Shown one piece after another: positions 33,397 to 44,433 of a stretch of DNA of 64,000 bases (position 1 is its first letter; every line of letters starts with the position of its first letter). Origin of the DNA: Yamagishiella unicocca. Lineage: Eukaryota > Chlorophyta > Chlorophyceae > Chlamydomonadales > Volvocaceae. The notes under the pieces are model-generated. The model was not told the DNA's origin. It did not search any database and saw only the letters and a list, made by a program, of their open reading frames with translations. The DNA lies in contig BDSL01000010.1 in the NCBI GenBank assembly GCA_003116995.1, positions 1 to 64,000 on the forward strand, given 5' to 3'. A program made the translations under genes and the position numbers.

Positions 33397-35984
33397 GTAG
33401 GTAGGTAGGTAGGTAGGTAGGTAGGTAGGTAGGTAGGTAGGTAAATAGGTAGGTAGGATAAATAGACCAGGGCTGCCGGCTGCCGCGCGTGCCGCAGGGC
33501 TTCACTTCTGCTGCTAGCGCTGCTTCAGCCCGGACCTGACCAATCCCATGGCAAACCTTTTGACGCGCCCCGAGCCTGCCCTGTGCTACGATGCCTGCGT
33601 CGCCGCCGCCCTCAACACGTCCCATCAGCCCATCCCTTGCGGCAACAGCGCTCCCACCTGCCACCACTCTCTTGCAGAAACGTGCTCATTGGCCTGCAGA
33701 CGGGGTCACGTGTGGTGGCCAAGTTATCGGTGAGTAGTGGAGGGCGGAGTGGCGCAGCGGGAGCGGGAGCGCCCTGCTCCCGGGCGTTCCACGGGTCAGT
33801 CGGGTCCGGGGTAAGACCAGCAGCACACTTAGTCGCGTGTGGTGGCGAAGGTTGTCGGTGGGTATTAATGGGACGGGGCAGGGAAAGGAGGCGTCGTGTT
33901 GTCGGGCAGCTGGCCTGACCTAACCGGCTCACTACTCCTTTTCCGCTCCGGCGGCATCGGCAACCCACGCCACCCGAACTCACTTCATCCATCTTACATG
34001 CCAAACCCGGCCAGAACCGGAGACGAGGCCAAGATCAAAACACCTCTTCACCCCCATAATGTCCTGTCCCGCCCCTCGCCACTTTACAGGACTTTGGCCT
34101 GGCGCGGTTGCGCTTTGCGACGGTTGCCACCAAGACCCCGGAGGCTGGGACGGTGGGTGCTGCGGAGGAAGGGCTCGAAGGGGGGTTTATGGACCTTTGC
34201 TGGACTAGGCAGGACGTGACAGTGGTGGAAGCTGATCGTTAGCCGTACCACCCTCTTTCCGCGCTCCGCATTCAAATCGGCTAACAGTAGCTAACAAGGC
34301 TTAATTTGACTTTACGTGAGCCCTCTTGGGCCGAAAAGCATGCATCCAGTACACGCATGTCGGGAGGTCCCAGTATCACGACACCTGTCTCCAAACTAGC
34401 AGCCCGCATGATATGCTGCCCGATCCCTTCCCTTCCCTCCTCCGCTCGTGCCTCTCCTCCCGCAAACTATGCTGCGTGTCCGACCCCACGACGACGTCCA
34501 ATCTGCGTCTCCGTCGCAACCCCCGATGACGACAGCCCGCGTACATGGCGCCAGGTGGGTGGGTGGGTGGTGGCTGGGGTGCACGGGGGCGCAGCAGCTG
34601 GTCTGTAATCACGGCGGGAGCAAGTGCAGGCCCTTTTTCCGTGTCCACTGCTCCTCCTCCGTTGACTCTCGGCCCCGAAACCCGCTTTCCCGATCCCCGG
34701 ACCTCCCTCGGCCCCGGCTGCCCCGCACCCTGCCCTGCTATCCTCAGAGCTCTTCGACGTTGCGAACAACTCCATCAGCCACCATGCAGACGGTAAGTGG
34801 ACTCGGGTTAAATTTGGTAGGTGGACTTTGAGTACTGGTCCCTGATCTCTGCGTACTGGCCACGCCAGCGCAGCTGGCTGACGAATTGCCCCTTGCCTGG
34901 TACAAGGCGTCAAAGGAGCGTCATATACGCTACGCCCAGGGCGCCCGTGACTCACGCAACCACGCTACAATCATACAACATCAGGACCATGCGTGGTCGC
35001 CATCATGCATCGTTTCCCCAATTGCTCTGCCATGCACGCAGTCTATAGCTTCGGCGTGCTCCTGTGGGTGATGCTGACAGGGCAGAGCCCTTGGGAGGTA
35101 GGTGGGTCGCCTGACTGCACGAGCTGACGTGCCGGCGGAAGGGACAAGGGCCGTACCCATGCCTGCCTCGCTCTTCCTTGGGCCTGTCTCTTGCGTTCCG
35201 TGTTTCACTGCCTACTCACCACTAGCTAGCCGCTTACTTCCCTAATTGCGTCAAACCCGTGTCTTGTCAGCCCATTGATTGATAGTCCGTCCGATGAGTG
35301 AAGTGTTTCTGTCCCAGCAAACCAACCCCACGACGCCAGCCCGCAAACACAAACCCCTAAACATCCTCTACTCCGCCTCTTTTATCTGGCACCCGCAGGG
35401 CCAGCAGGCCGTCTGGGTGGCATACAGGTGCGCCGCGCTGTCGTACTCGTACGGCCAATTGGCTGGCTGCTCGTGGTTTCGGGCGGCCCGTGGTTTCGCG
35501 TTCTGCTTGTCGCTCTCCGTTCTGCGCAGCACGCCATGCATACCAGTAAGGTTCGGATGTGTTTCTTCCTACCCGCAAAACGACCAACATGTTACCCCTG
35601 CCACCACCTACCCGCATCTCCAAACGGCTGTCCTAAACGGTTTTTTAGTTCGTACACGGGTTTCCTCGCAACCCGCGTGTTTCGTAAGTCTTACTTTTAC
35701 TCCTCGGTAAACCTCGCACTGCCTGGCACTACTATCTACCGGTGCTGCCCGGCAGGGTGACGATACACGGGGAGCGGCCTCCCCTCGGGTGCATCGCTGA
35801 CGACCGGCGGCCATCCAAGCTACTGCGTCTGCTTTCGCGATGTTGGGACCAAGAACCGCAGAGGCGGCCCGCTGCGGCTGAGATCGTCAAACACATCATC
35901 TTGGTGCAGGAGCAGGTGAGCGAGGTGAAGACGGGGTGCACGTGCGTGTTTGCGAAAGGGGCGCGCCGCATTGCTTGCCTTTAG
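26904..35984 (+). CDS. RLK-A: transmembrane receptor-like TKL-type protein kinase
   Basis: Exons: 26904-27027, 27304-27497, 28079-28238, 28845-28876, 29431-29628, 29825-30080, 30651-30852, one unresolved exon, 32192-32688, 33232-33311, 33678-33729, 34090-34152, 34536-34554, 34748-34792, 35042-35097, 35399-35427, 35756-35984. The predicted protein starts with a signal peptide (LVVLLLVGFWPL core). The ectodomain (exons 2-6) resembles a right-handed beta-helix (LLRNVTISGNG, VRLGNGVTLTLRGLVLKRF), followed by a Cys-containing module (VPQTGCVDAS, YVCQEM, GTVGCY). One transmembrane helix (VMLVGAIAAGVVLLVC, then RRRRR) precedes the kinase. Kinase motifs are GKGSYGRV, VAVK, HRDLKPGN, DFGLAR, YMAPE and CWDQEPQRRP, so it should be catalytically active, probably on Ser/Thr. 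The juxtamembrane exon between 30852 and 32192 is not resolved: exon 7 ends in phase 2 and the kinase exon begins in phase 1. The last exon also has a donor-like GTGAGC after GAGCAG, so the true C-terminus may lie further on. The ligand is unknown. Confidence 0.82.
27721..27802. repeat. 22-bp minisatellite, about 4 copies
   Basis: The unit is GGAGCAGGTTAAGACCGGGT with small variants. It lies in RLK-A intron 2, the intron with the GC donor. Confidence 0.85.
29280..29318 (+). repeat. Intronic dispersed repeat, copy 3 (partial)
   Basis: A partial copy lies in RLK-A intron 4 with the anchors ACGGTTTTCTC and TTCGTACACGGGTTTTCC, the right half of the family consensus. Confidence 0.6.
30096..30136 (+). 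repeat. Interstitial telomere-like tract
   Basis: TTAGGGTTTAGGG is followed by four GCTTAGG units just after RLK-A exon 6. A similar short tract is near 29187-29205, and a reverse-oriented one (CCCTAAAACCCTAAAACCC) is near 42296-42318 in the aminotransferase gene. Confidence 0.65.
30184..30312. repeat. 15-bp minisatellite, about 8 copies
   Basis: The unit is GGCAGTGGATTGAGG, with GTGGCTTGAGG variants, in RLK-A intron 6. It directly follows the telomere-like tract. Confidence 0.9.
30866..30936 (-). repeat. Intronic dispersed repeat, copy 4
   Basis: This copy lies in the RLK-A intron just after exon 7. Read on the minus strand it shows TTCTCCAGCATGCACCTCG, TAAACGGTTTTTC and TTCGTACACCTGTTTTCC. 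A further partial copy (right half) lies at about 30985-31020 in the same orientation. Confidence 0.72.
32826..32946. repeat. GGTAC-rich 10-11-bp minisatellite
   Basis: About a dozen degenerate copies around TGGTACGTCAC or GGGTACC fill part of the RLK-A intron between the two first kinase exons. Confidence 0.85.
33313..33455. repeat. GATA/GGTA tetranucleotide microsatellite
   Basis: TAGATAGG and TAGA runs followed by GTAG runs, about 140 bp, start at the splice donor of the RLK-A exon that ends in HRDLKPG. Confidence 0.95.
34536..34554 (+). other. 19-nt microexon of RLK-A (PAYMAPE)
   Basis: The sequence between an AG acceptor and a GTGGGT donor encodes the kinase APE motif (PAYMAP plus the first base of the next codon). 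RLK-B has the matching 19-nt exon at 55230-55248 (PEYMAP). Without it neither kinase has an APE motif and the frame shifts. Confidence 0.8.
35605..35676 (+). repeat. Intronic dispersed repeat, copy 6
   Basis: This copy is in the last RLK-A intron. Anchors are CATCTCCAAACGGCTGTCC, TAAACGGTTTTTTAG and TTCGTACACGGGTTTCC. It is the cleanest copy of the family. Confidence 0.75.
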
Positions 35985-38900
35985 AGGCACAATGAAGCAG
36001 GGCACGGGGCAGGGCAGGCAACCGTAGTGTCACAAGGACCATATCTCGTACGGCAAGCAAGCCAAGAAACGGATATCTGCATTGACATTTCGGCGGAACC
36101 CCAGCGGGTGGTCCGCATCCGGTTCCAGCCAACGGGGCGGCCGCTGTGGCGTGCTAGACGGCCGTAGCGCCTGTGCAGCGCGTTCCATTTTCGGCTGTTA
36201 TGGGTGGCAATTCAACACCTTGCTCGTCTCTAGATGCGGATGGGTTCGGCTTGGCCACGTCGCAATTCGGATCCGCCCTTCGCGCCCATCCCAAAATGTC
36301 CCAACCACTGCACTGATCGATTATGTGCTAAGGATCTATGGATGCCATTTTCGATGCACTCGTTGCTGGCCAATGCCCGGCAGGTTGCTCGCGGGCTGGG
36401 ATGATGAAGATGCGGTCGTCGCGATGCTCGCCTTGGTCGCGATCAAAGTCGCAGTCACCGCTGCGAAGCGTCCTGTGCTGGAAAGTGAGCGCGCTTTCGT
36501 TGATCCTATATCGTATACTATGAAGCAGCGACAATGGCAAGTATGCTTAAGCAAACCCTGTGCGCTGTCTGGTCTGGTCATCCGTTGGTGCTGCCGGCGC
36601 GCGCGCTGCTGGGCCCGGAGGAAATTTACCCGCTGGCTACTGGTACTACGTGTGGAAAGAAGAGTAGATCGACAAGAGTAAGGTATCATAATAAAGACAT
36701 GGAACTCCAAGCATTTCCTTCCGGAGGCTGCCTCTCGGAGTGGCTCAGCCCTGCTGCCGCAGGCTGCCGGCGCTGACTGAGGACCAGCCAGGGCCAGGGT
36801 TGGACTGAAACGCCCAATAATACATAGGCTCCCTGCGCCAAGGCAAAGTTCGTTGGGAAGACAAAAAGGCATGGTTGCAACTGCCTGCTGTGTATTTGTC
36901 GCGCGGAATGCTTAGTATCGTTTTCAAGGGTGCACAACGTCTTGTAGAGGATGCGCCGCCGTCCTAGGCATTCCTCAAGCGCCATGCATGAGGCAATAGG
37001 GGAGCCATATGTCTGTCCCACCTATCTGTCCTTTTAAAACCGGCGAGACGGCTTCTGTCTGGGGCCGCGTTTGATAGGCCATCGTTTTCTAACGCAAATG
37101 AAATAATGAATTACTTGGGTATACTGTATGCACTCGTCATCTTGCAGTGATTGCCCACCTACTAGGAATAGTGCTAGTAACGTAAGAACATCACCATATA
37201 TAGTAGCACTCTTCTGAAATGTTGCGTTCGTCCGTGGTCATGAGACCATGCATTCGATCATCCACCGCCTATTCATCGTGGTGGCGATCGGGCTGCTCGG
37301 TCCTAGTTTCTAGCTCGGCTTCGCTGGCTTTTCTCGGCTTTTGGGTGGGGGGTGGACACTGCGTCATTCGGGATCATTCGGGGCCCGCGGCTTTACCAAC
37401 CGATGAGAGTGATTAAGGAGGTGCTTGCCAATCAAGTTGGAAGGCTTTTTCGCGGTTTCAAGGTTGTACCTAGCCCTTGGCTTCGCAAATGTTTTTGCGG
37501 TAAGCTTGAGCTTGGACGATTGCGGCTTAGCCCTCGTGCGGTACACCGGGGACAATAAGAGATGCGTGGAGCGTCGTGGAGGGGTCGTGGAGGGGCTGGA
37601 CAGGGCTGGAGATGTCGCGTGGCCGTGCATGCGCATGGTTGGGATGGATCGATTAATGTTTGAGCGATTCACAGGCGATTGAGGAACTGGCAATATTTTC
37701 ATTCTTTCCCTGTAAGCTTATTATCCCAATAGGACTCTGTCGAACATATGGCCATTTTGCGGGAACATGTAACATATCATCGTATGCCATCAGCGGGAAA
37801 TGACCCTCGGACCCACACCGACGGAATGTTCGGCGTCGTCAGCAGCACCAACTAGCACAGTCTAAGCCTTGCTCGGCGGCCTATACGCTGCCGCCGCCGC
37901 CTCTTCCCAGCCGCCGCTGCCACGCACTTTCCTATCCGCGATGGCTCTACGGCCGAGTACTGCCGCCTCATACATGCTCTATCGCGTACTTGTGCCTCTT
38001 AAGCGGCCCGGGGCCGGCGCCTTGCTCGGAGCTCGGAGACCACCTGTTCCGGCCGCTGCAGGCCGATGGCCGCGGCTTCCTGAACATGTCGCACTTGACC
38101 AGCGCCGCGCCTTTTCGCAGATGCACACCAAGCAGCAAGTTACAGGGTAGCGCCGATAACCGCCTCATTTGCCACACACACCCGCCGTCCTCGCCAGGCT
38201 GCCGCCACTCAGGGTGCGCCTATCGAGGGGCTATTCGTTCACCTACCGCAGGCGCAGGTCTGGAGCCCCCCCGTGTTGCGGTGGAATGCCGGCGCGGGGC
38301 GATCTACACCGGGTTCCCGTCCCTGTTCCTGAGATTCACATCGAGCCCCTACTTCTCGCCGCCTATATGGGTCTTAGGCCCCGAAACCATAGGAGTATTG
38401 CCTCGTTGCCGTGCGCCAGGCCTGGTGCCCTAATACTGTTTACGAAAGATACTCCCGGCATGTTTAATACTCTTTGTTAGTAGATAATCCATGTTTCAGT
38501 CCGCCGCAGTCCCAAGGTACTATCGTTTGAACCTACCTTACAGCACGTACGATTACGGACAAGTAACCAAAATGTTAGGAAGAGAGCTTGCGTAATTGTC
38601 GATATACCAAAAATATGTATTTTTGGAAAGCGGCTTGGTGCTGTCGGATTGTTTATCACGGCATTGTTTAAGCGACAGCACTCATTCTGTACCCGCCACT
38701 AATTTTATGTGGGATGTGCCAACGGCATATGCCCGTTAAGGCTCCCGGCAAGCATCCGGAATTGGACCGGAAGCTGAATTGTCCGCGAAGCGGCATCCCA
38801 CGCCATTCAAGGTAGGATAGTCATCGCCAATGCAATTGACATCGTGTACCAGTATTTACATCTCGCTCTCAGACGATCCTGCTCAAACTAGGACGCTACT

Positions 38901-39193
38901 TGAAGTACCGGTATGGTAGGCTAGTAGCAATATTGCCATATTCACATTACGATACCACTGTTATTTGCATGAGTACGCAAAGGCCATAAACTATGCAGCT
39001 TCCATGTACTTCTAAAGTTTGACGCATGCCGGTGCACCAGCAACAGTTGTGATATGAATAACGTGCAGCTAACCGTCTCCAGCTGTTCAAAGTCGTGCAG
39101 TTGGTCGACTTCTAAGAACGCTACTTACAATCCATACGATTAGAATAAACAGTTAGTAGTAATTGGAAAGGGTTGCGAATCTGGGGTGGCGCA
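35985..39193. other. Intergenic region after RLK-A; no supported gene
   Basis: About 3.2 kb lie between the RLK-A stop and the aminotransferase start. A further RLK-A exon could lie here. A 199-codon plus-strand frame at 36082-36681 and frames at 37869-38480 (one with DHLFRPLQADGRGFLNM) resemble no family I know. A perfect palindrome, CCAAAAATATGTATTTTTGG, lies near 38606-38625. From about 38470 the sequence is AT-rich compared with the genes. Confidence 0.45.
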
Positions 39194-42100
39194 ATGATGG
39201 AACGGCCCATGCCTTCCTTGCTCGCGCCTGTGGTGGCCCGCACGGGCTATCAAAACTTCGGCAGCTTTTTTACGGACAATGTAGAGGACATGATAGCCAT
39301 TCCACGCGAATCATATGTGCCACCTGAACGGCCGTTCGCGCCGCCGTCGCTGGAGGAATTCGCGACAATGGAGTTTGGCGAGCCTTGCCAGCAGCTATTC
39401 ATGGTCGACTTCAAGCGCTGGACATTTATCAACCACGGGGCATTTGGCTCTGTTTGTCGGACCGCGCATGAGGAGTCCAACCAGTGGCGCGAGCACTGTG
39501 AGGCGCAGCCGCTGCGCTTCCTCGACAGGCAGGTGCCGTGCCCTCCGCCTGCTGCATGCATCTTTTAATGCATTTAATGCACCCCATAGAGAGGATATGT
39601 ACTCCTCCTCGTTGCTTGTGAGGATGATGCGAAAGGAATCGGCGTGTTAGACATGCCCCGGGTTGCACACACGACCCGCCCTTGCGCCTGCTCACGCCCG
39701 GCCCAAAGCGGCGCTCCCCGAACCAACATCTGTCCCCAGCTCCCGACTCTGATCTCTCAGGGAATTATTCCCGCACATGGTGCGAGTCATGCGTGAAATG
39801 GCGGACTTCATCGGGGCGGACCCACGGGTCAGTGGGCACGCGCTGGCGGGACTTAGTTCGGGGGGCCTGTCCTCATCTATTCGCCGTCGCCCACAAATGC
39901 ACATACAATGTCCTAATGTGCACTTGGAGCTGGTCACTCCTGTCGCCTTTGACACGTGAATTCTTTCGGACCCCAGCTCCTAACTTGGCACCTATACCCC
40001 AAAACTTAGCACACGGCTGCCCTCAATCGCTGCCCCACTCGCTACCCCCCCCACCTGTGGCCTGCCAGGACCTGGTATTCGTACCCAACGCCACCACAGG
40101 CCTCAATGTGGCCATCCAAGCTGCCGGTGAGCGTTAAATCGGGCCGGGGCTGGAGCAGATGCGCGGAAGGGTAGGGGGCGGGGGCGGCGGTCGCATGCCA
40201 TGGGGGGGACGTCCTGGGTGTATTGGTGCCCTCGTGTTTCCGACCCGCCCGCTGATGGCGGCGCCGCCGTGTCCTCAGCTGCTTCGCACCAGTGCGTTGA
40301 TGATTGGCGTGACGGAATTGGTCCAGGGAGGATCCCACGGCGCGGGCGAGGGCAGGCCGCCCTCCCTGGAGCTCCCGGTACCTCCGTGGCTGCTCCCCGG
40401 GACGCGGCCGTTCGTGGACCCCCCTCATGGCTAAAACGTGTCGCGGATCCGGCCCAACCCGTGTCACATATCTGCGCCAACCCATGCTGCGCAGGCCTGC
40501 GCCCTGGCGATACGCTGTACATGCTGAACATCGGGTACGACATGCGTACGACATAGGCGGTCCGCGCAGCCGTAGTCCCGTGTGGGCGCAGGCCTTTATC
40601 CAGTTGCCTGCATCAGGCAAGGGGGGCATTGTACGCCTTTCCGTACGGGTGGCAGTGGCGGCACACAAGTTGATGGGGTGGGTAAGGCCCTCAGGGCTAC
40701 TCATGGGACCGGCGTCGCGAGCCGCCCGTTGCTCTCACACCGCCGCCTTGCCGCAGGTACGGCAGCGTGAAGAAGATGGCGCAGGCGGCGTCGGCTGCTG
40801 CTGCGGGCCGGGGGGCTGGGACGGACCCGGCGGCTGCCGCTGCCGCTGCCGCTGGCGGCGACGGGGGTGAGGCTCCGGGAGGCATCAACGTCGTGTACGG
40901 CGAGGTGTCGTTCCCAGTCAGGTATGCATCGCAGTCTAGCCATCGGTGTATGACGGCCGGGCATGACTCGGTCATGACTCGGTCATGACTCGGTCATGAC
41001 TCGGTCATGACTCGGTCATGACTCGTTCATGACTCGGTCATGATTCGGTCATGACTCGGTCATGACGGCCGGTCATAAGCTCGACGCACGCTGCTTCTTT
41101 CCTCCCGCTGGCTGCGCTGAATTGGCATTGGAGTTGTGGGCCGGGAGGTGGAGGTCCTCATTACCGCCGGGAAGGCAGCTGCAGGCAGGCACACCTCACT
41201 ATATGTAAGGTAGACCACACGAAACCTCCTCGCCTCCCTCCTACCCCACCCCTTCCTCCCTGCTCGCTCCCTTCCTACTGCATCCCTTCCTCCCTCCGCT
41301 TGCGGCCCCCCCAGCGGCCCGCAGGACATCGTGGACCTGGTAGCCCGCACCCTGCCGCCCGGCACCCGCCTGGCTGTGTTTGACTCCGTCACCAGCAACA
41401 CGGCGCTGGTGCTACCGGTGCGGGAGCTCACCAGGCTGTGCAGGAGCAGGTGGGGCTGCGAAGGCTGGGGTTGGGACGGGGTAGAGAGGCAATCCGCGAA
41501 CGTGGACGGGGGTTGCGGGTCCGTGCCCAATTGCCATTGTGTGCGTTTGTGCCTGGTACATAACTTGGAACTGAATGTACTAGTTGTGTCTGAGAACTCA
41601 AAACATGTGCGTTCCGGCGGCCCGGTAACCCCGTGGGTGGGTGGGCGGGGGTGGTGCCACCGAAGGGGCGTGCAGGTTCTCATCGACGGGGCTCACGCCC
41701 TAGGGCAGCAGCATCTGGACCTGCGCCGTGGAGTCTGCGGAGGAACGGGGCTGCCGCACAACGGCGGAGGCGGCAGCGCCAGCGGCACCGCCGATGGCGG
41801 CACGGCTGAGGCCGGCGAGCGTCCGACGCCGCCGCCAACACCACCACCAGCCGCGTCGGCGCCGGCGCCAGCGCCGACGGTGGCGGTGGCGGATGAAGCA
41901 TCGGACGCCGGCGGCTCCATTGCCGCCGCCGCAACGGTCGAGGCCTCCGGTGGTGTGGGAGATGAGCTCTGCGTGCCAGACTACTTTGTAACCAACTGCC
42001 ACAAGTGGCTGTGCGCCCCCCGAGGCAGTGCGCTGCTGTGGGTGGCTCCGGCGCGCAAGGCGTTCGTGCGGCCGCTGGTGGTGAGCCACGGCTCGGGCTG

Positions 42101-44433
42101 CGGCTTCACGTCGGACTTCATCTGGGACGGTACGGCGGGGCGGATCCGCGGGTCGGCGGTTGGACTGTGGGGTAAATATTATACCGTAGGTGTCGAGCAG
42201 TGTGGCATATACCGACGTCACATACGTGCAGACGGTAGAAGGGAACGAGGCGTACGTGTGCAGATGGCTCACATTGAGCCTTCGCCGCTTACAGCCCTAA
42301 AACCCTAAAACCCTAAAGCTCCATTCAACCCAGACGACCTCAAAAGAGGTCGCCTGGACACAGCGGATACTGGTGATACGGCGCCATGCGCCGGCGCCAT
42401 CGCTGCACCCCGGGTTAAAGCAGCACCGCTCACCAGCACCGCTCACCAGCACCGCTCATCAGCACCGCTCACCAGCACCGCTCACCAGCACCGCTCACCT
42501 CCGATACGTACACAGGTTGTCGCGACTACGCGCCCTACCTGGCTACCTCCTCGGCGCTGGCGCTGTGGCGGGCGCTGGGCCCTGACCGGGTTCGGAGCTA
42601 CATGCGGTCGCTGCTGCGCGACGCAGTCGCGCTGCTGGCGCAGCGGTGGCATACGGGGCTGCTGGCGCCCTCCCTGGACATGTGCGCCGCCATGGCGCTG
42701 GTGGAGCTGCCAAAGGTAACCGAGTTGGTTAGGGCGGTTGGTTTGGGCGGTTTGGGAAAAGCGTAGATAGATGCCGGATGCGGGATGGGCCGCTTGCCGG
42801 TGGTTGGTCGGGTCGTTGCACGTCAGACAGGTGGGGTGGGTTAGCAGCCGGAGGCTCGTTCCATGCGTAGCGGGTGCTGGCGCTAGTGCCGAGGCAGCGG
42901 CGATGCTGGTATCGAGACAGCGTCGGTTCACCTGACGGGGCCAGGCCGGCCTCGTAGCCGCATCCACTTGGACCCAACCGGTATGTACACGGGCCACGGA
43001 CTCCCCGGACACCGCTTGCCCCGACCCATGGGTCTGCTCCCGTCCATGCAATCGTCGCGGGGTCCCACTCGCCGTTGCCGCGCCGCCCCCGCGCGCGATC
43101 CGCAGGGCCTGGCCGAAGCCGAGCCCGCCACCTCCACGGACGCTAAGTACGTGCAGGTGCGGCTGGGTGGGTGCGGGGGAGGGCTACGGCTCCAGGTCGG
43201 TACTGATAGGGCTGCGACGGATTTCGCAGAGGGGCTCCAAGCGACGTCCCGAACACCCCATATTGGTGCGTGGTATGGGGTTTGGAGATGGCTGTCCTTC
43301 ACTGGGAGAATAAACTGCGGTTGGGAAAACGCCTGTTACAGCTGCGTTCGTCCCGTAGATACCGGTAGGTGGAGTGAGTGCGCGGCTGAAACGCGACATA
43401 CAGCCTGCCGCTCGCACGCGCACACTCGCCTCCCGCTTGCATCGAAAGGGGGTGTATGAGAGAATCCGCGAATCCACGGCCGACGAACCAAGGGGCGCTG
43501 GAGATAGTGGCCCAGAAGAGATGGGAGGCGAGGAGACGGAGCGGAGGCGCTGCCGAATCGTAGTGTAAGGTAATAAGGCAACGTAGACGGTAAGATAAGA
43601 TGATATGAATGCGACTAAAGTAGTAAACGAAGGAAAGGCGGCTGCCGGAGAAGCTGATCGGAAGAAGTGAATGGTGGCCGTAATAATATGCGAAGTCAGT
43701 GGAGTTGAAGTCTGACGGAGAGCAGCCCTGTAATCGGTCAACAGCCCTTGAACGCGAACGAAAGAAGAACGTGCCCGGCACAGGGGATCCCGCCCGGTTA
43801 TGTGCGGAAAAGGTGGGAGAGGTAGACTGACCTGAGAATGGCAAGGAAAGACCAAATGAGCGCGCAAAGGCGGCGAGCATCAGGACCGGACCACGAAGGG
43901 GACATGCGACGGGCAGGCGAGGGAAGGCTGAATGGAATGGGTGAATCGCGAGACGCTAGGACTATGGCGGGAAGGGAGGAAATGGCTGGGATACCGGATG
44001 GACCGGGTACGGCGGGCAGGGTGAGCCGTTACATGACAAACCTTGACAAACAAGGGCGAGCGCAGATGTCAAAAGGGGTGGAGCTGGTCGATCAATGTAT
44101 GTAGCAAAACGCATTTAACAGCACCTAATGCACTCTGACAGGTGGTGGTGTAACCTCCCGCCGCTGATGATGCCGCCTGCTGCCTCGCCGCCGTGTCCGC
44201 TTCGCCGGCCACCACCGCCTCCCCCTCAGGACCTGCTGCACCATATGCACGCCGTGGAGTGCCCCGTCAAATGCATCCAAGGTCGCTTGTACGCCCGCAT
44301 ATCCGCACACGTCTACAACACACTATCGGACTATGAGCGGCTGGCGGAAGCGGTCGGATGCATCGCAGCAGCGGCGGCGGGCGCGGGAGCTAGGGAGGCA
44401 GCGGGGCAGGTGGTGGAAGACCAGCGCCAATAG
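39194..44433 (+). CDS. PLP-dependent class V aminotransferase, isopenicillin-N-epimerase-like
   Basis: Ten exons: 39194-39528, 39761-39827, 40069-40126, 40495-40534, 40757-40921, 41315-41449, 41666-42129, 42516-42715, 43106-43156, 44230-44433. Phases agree, giving 572 aa plus TAG. Family landmarks in order are KRWTFINHGAFGSVCRTAHE, QPLRFLDREL, DLVFVPNATTGLNVA, LNIGYGSVKKM, TRLAVFDSVTSNTALVLPV, VLIDGAHALGQ (Asp contacting the PLP ring nitrogen), VTNCHKWLCAPRGSALLW (HK lysine, the expected PLP Schiff-base residue), FIWDGCRDYAPYLA, STDAKYVQDLLHHMH and GRLYARISAHVYN. Relatives use small amino acids or thiol compounds; the substrate here cannot be told. An alanine-rich insert interrupts the domain in exon 7. 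No signal or transit peptide is obvious. The first intron has a GC donor (ACAG|GCAGGT), required to keep LDREL in frame. The start is the first of two adjacent ATG codons. Confidence 0.88.
40964..41066. repeat. 11-bp minisatellite, about 9 copies
   Basis: The unit is TCATGACTCGG, with a GTTCATG variant and a GATTCGG variant, in the aminotransferase intron after exon 5. Confidence 0.93.
42421..42500. repeat. 12-bp minisatellite, about 6 copies
   Basis: The unit is CAGCACCGCTCA (one copy with CATCAGCACC), just before the acceptor of aminotransferase exon 8. Confidence 0.92.
43462..43546 (+). repeat. Intronic element shared with the ZMYND10-like gene, copy B
   Basis: This is the partner of 19203-19286, in aminotransferase intron 9. 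It contains GAGAATCCGCGAATCCACGG then CCGACGAACCAAGG and a purine-rich right part. It reads in the same sense as its host transcript, as copy A does. Confidence 0.75.

Noticed and set aside
36082..36681. 199-codon plus-strand ORF
   Set aside because: No recognisable domain, no splice consistency with RLK-A, and nothing comparable after RLK-B.
43184..43880. Overlapping 227- and 193-codon minus-strand ORFs
   Set aside because: They lie inside the last intron of the aminotransferase gene, overlap in two frames, have no known domain, and contain a dispersed repeat.
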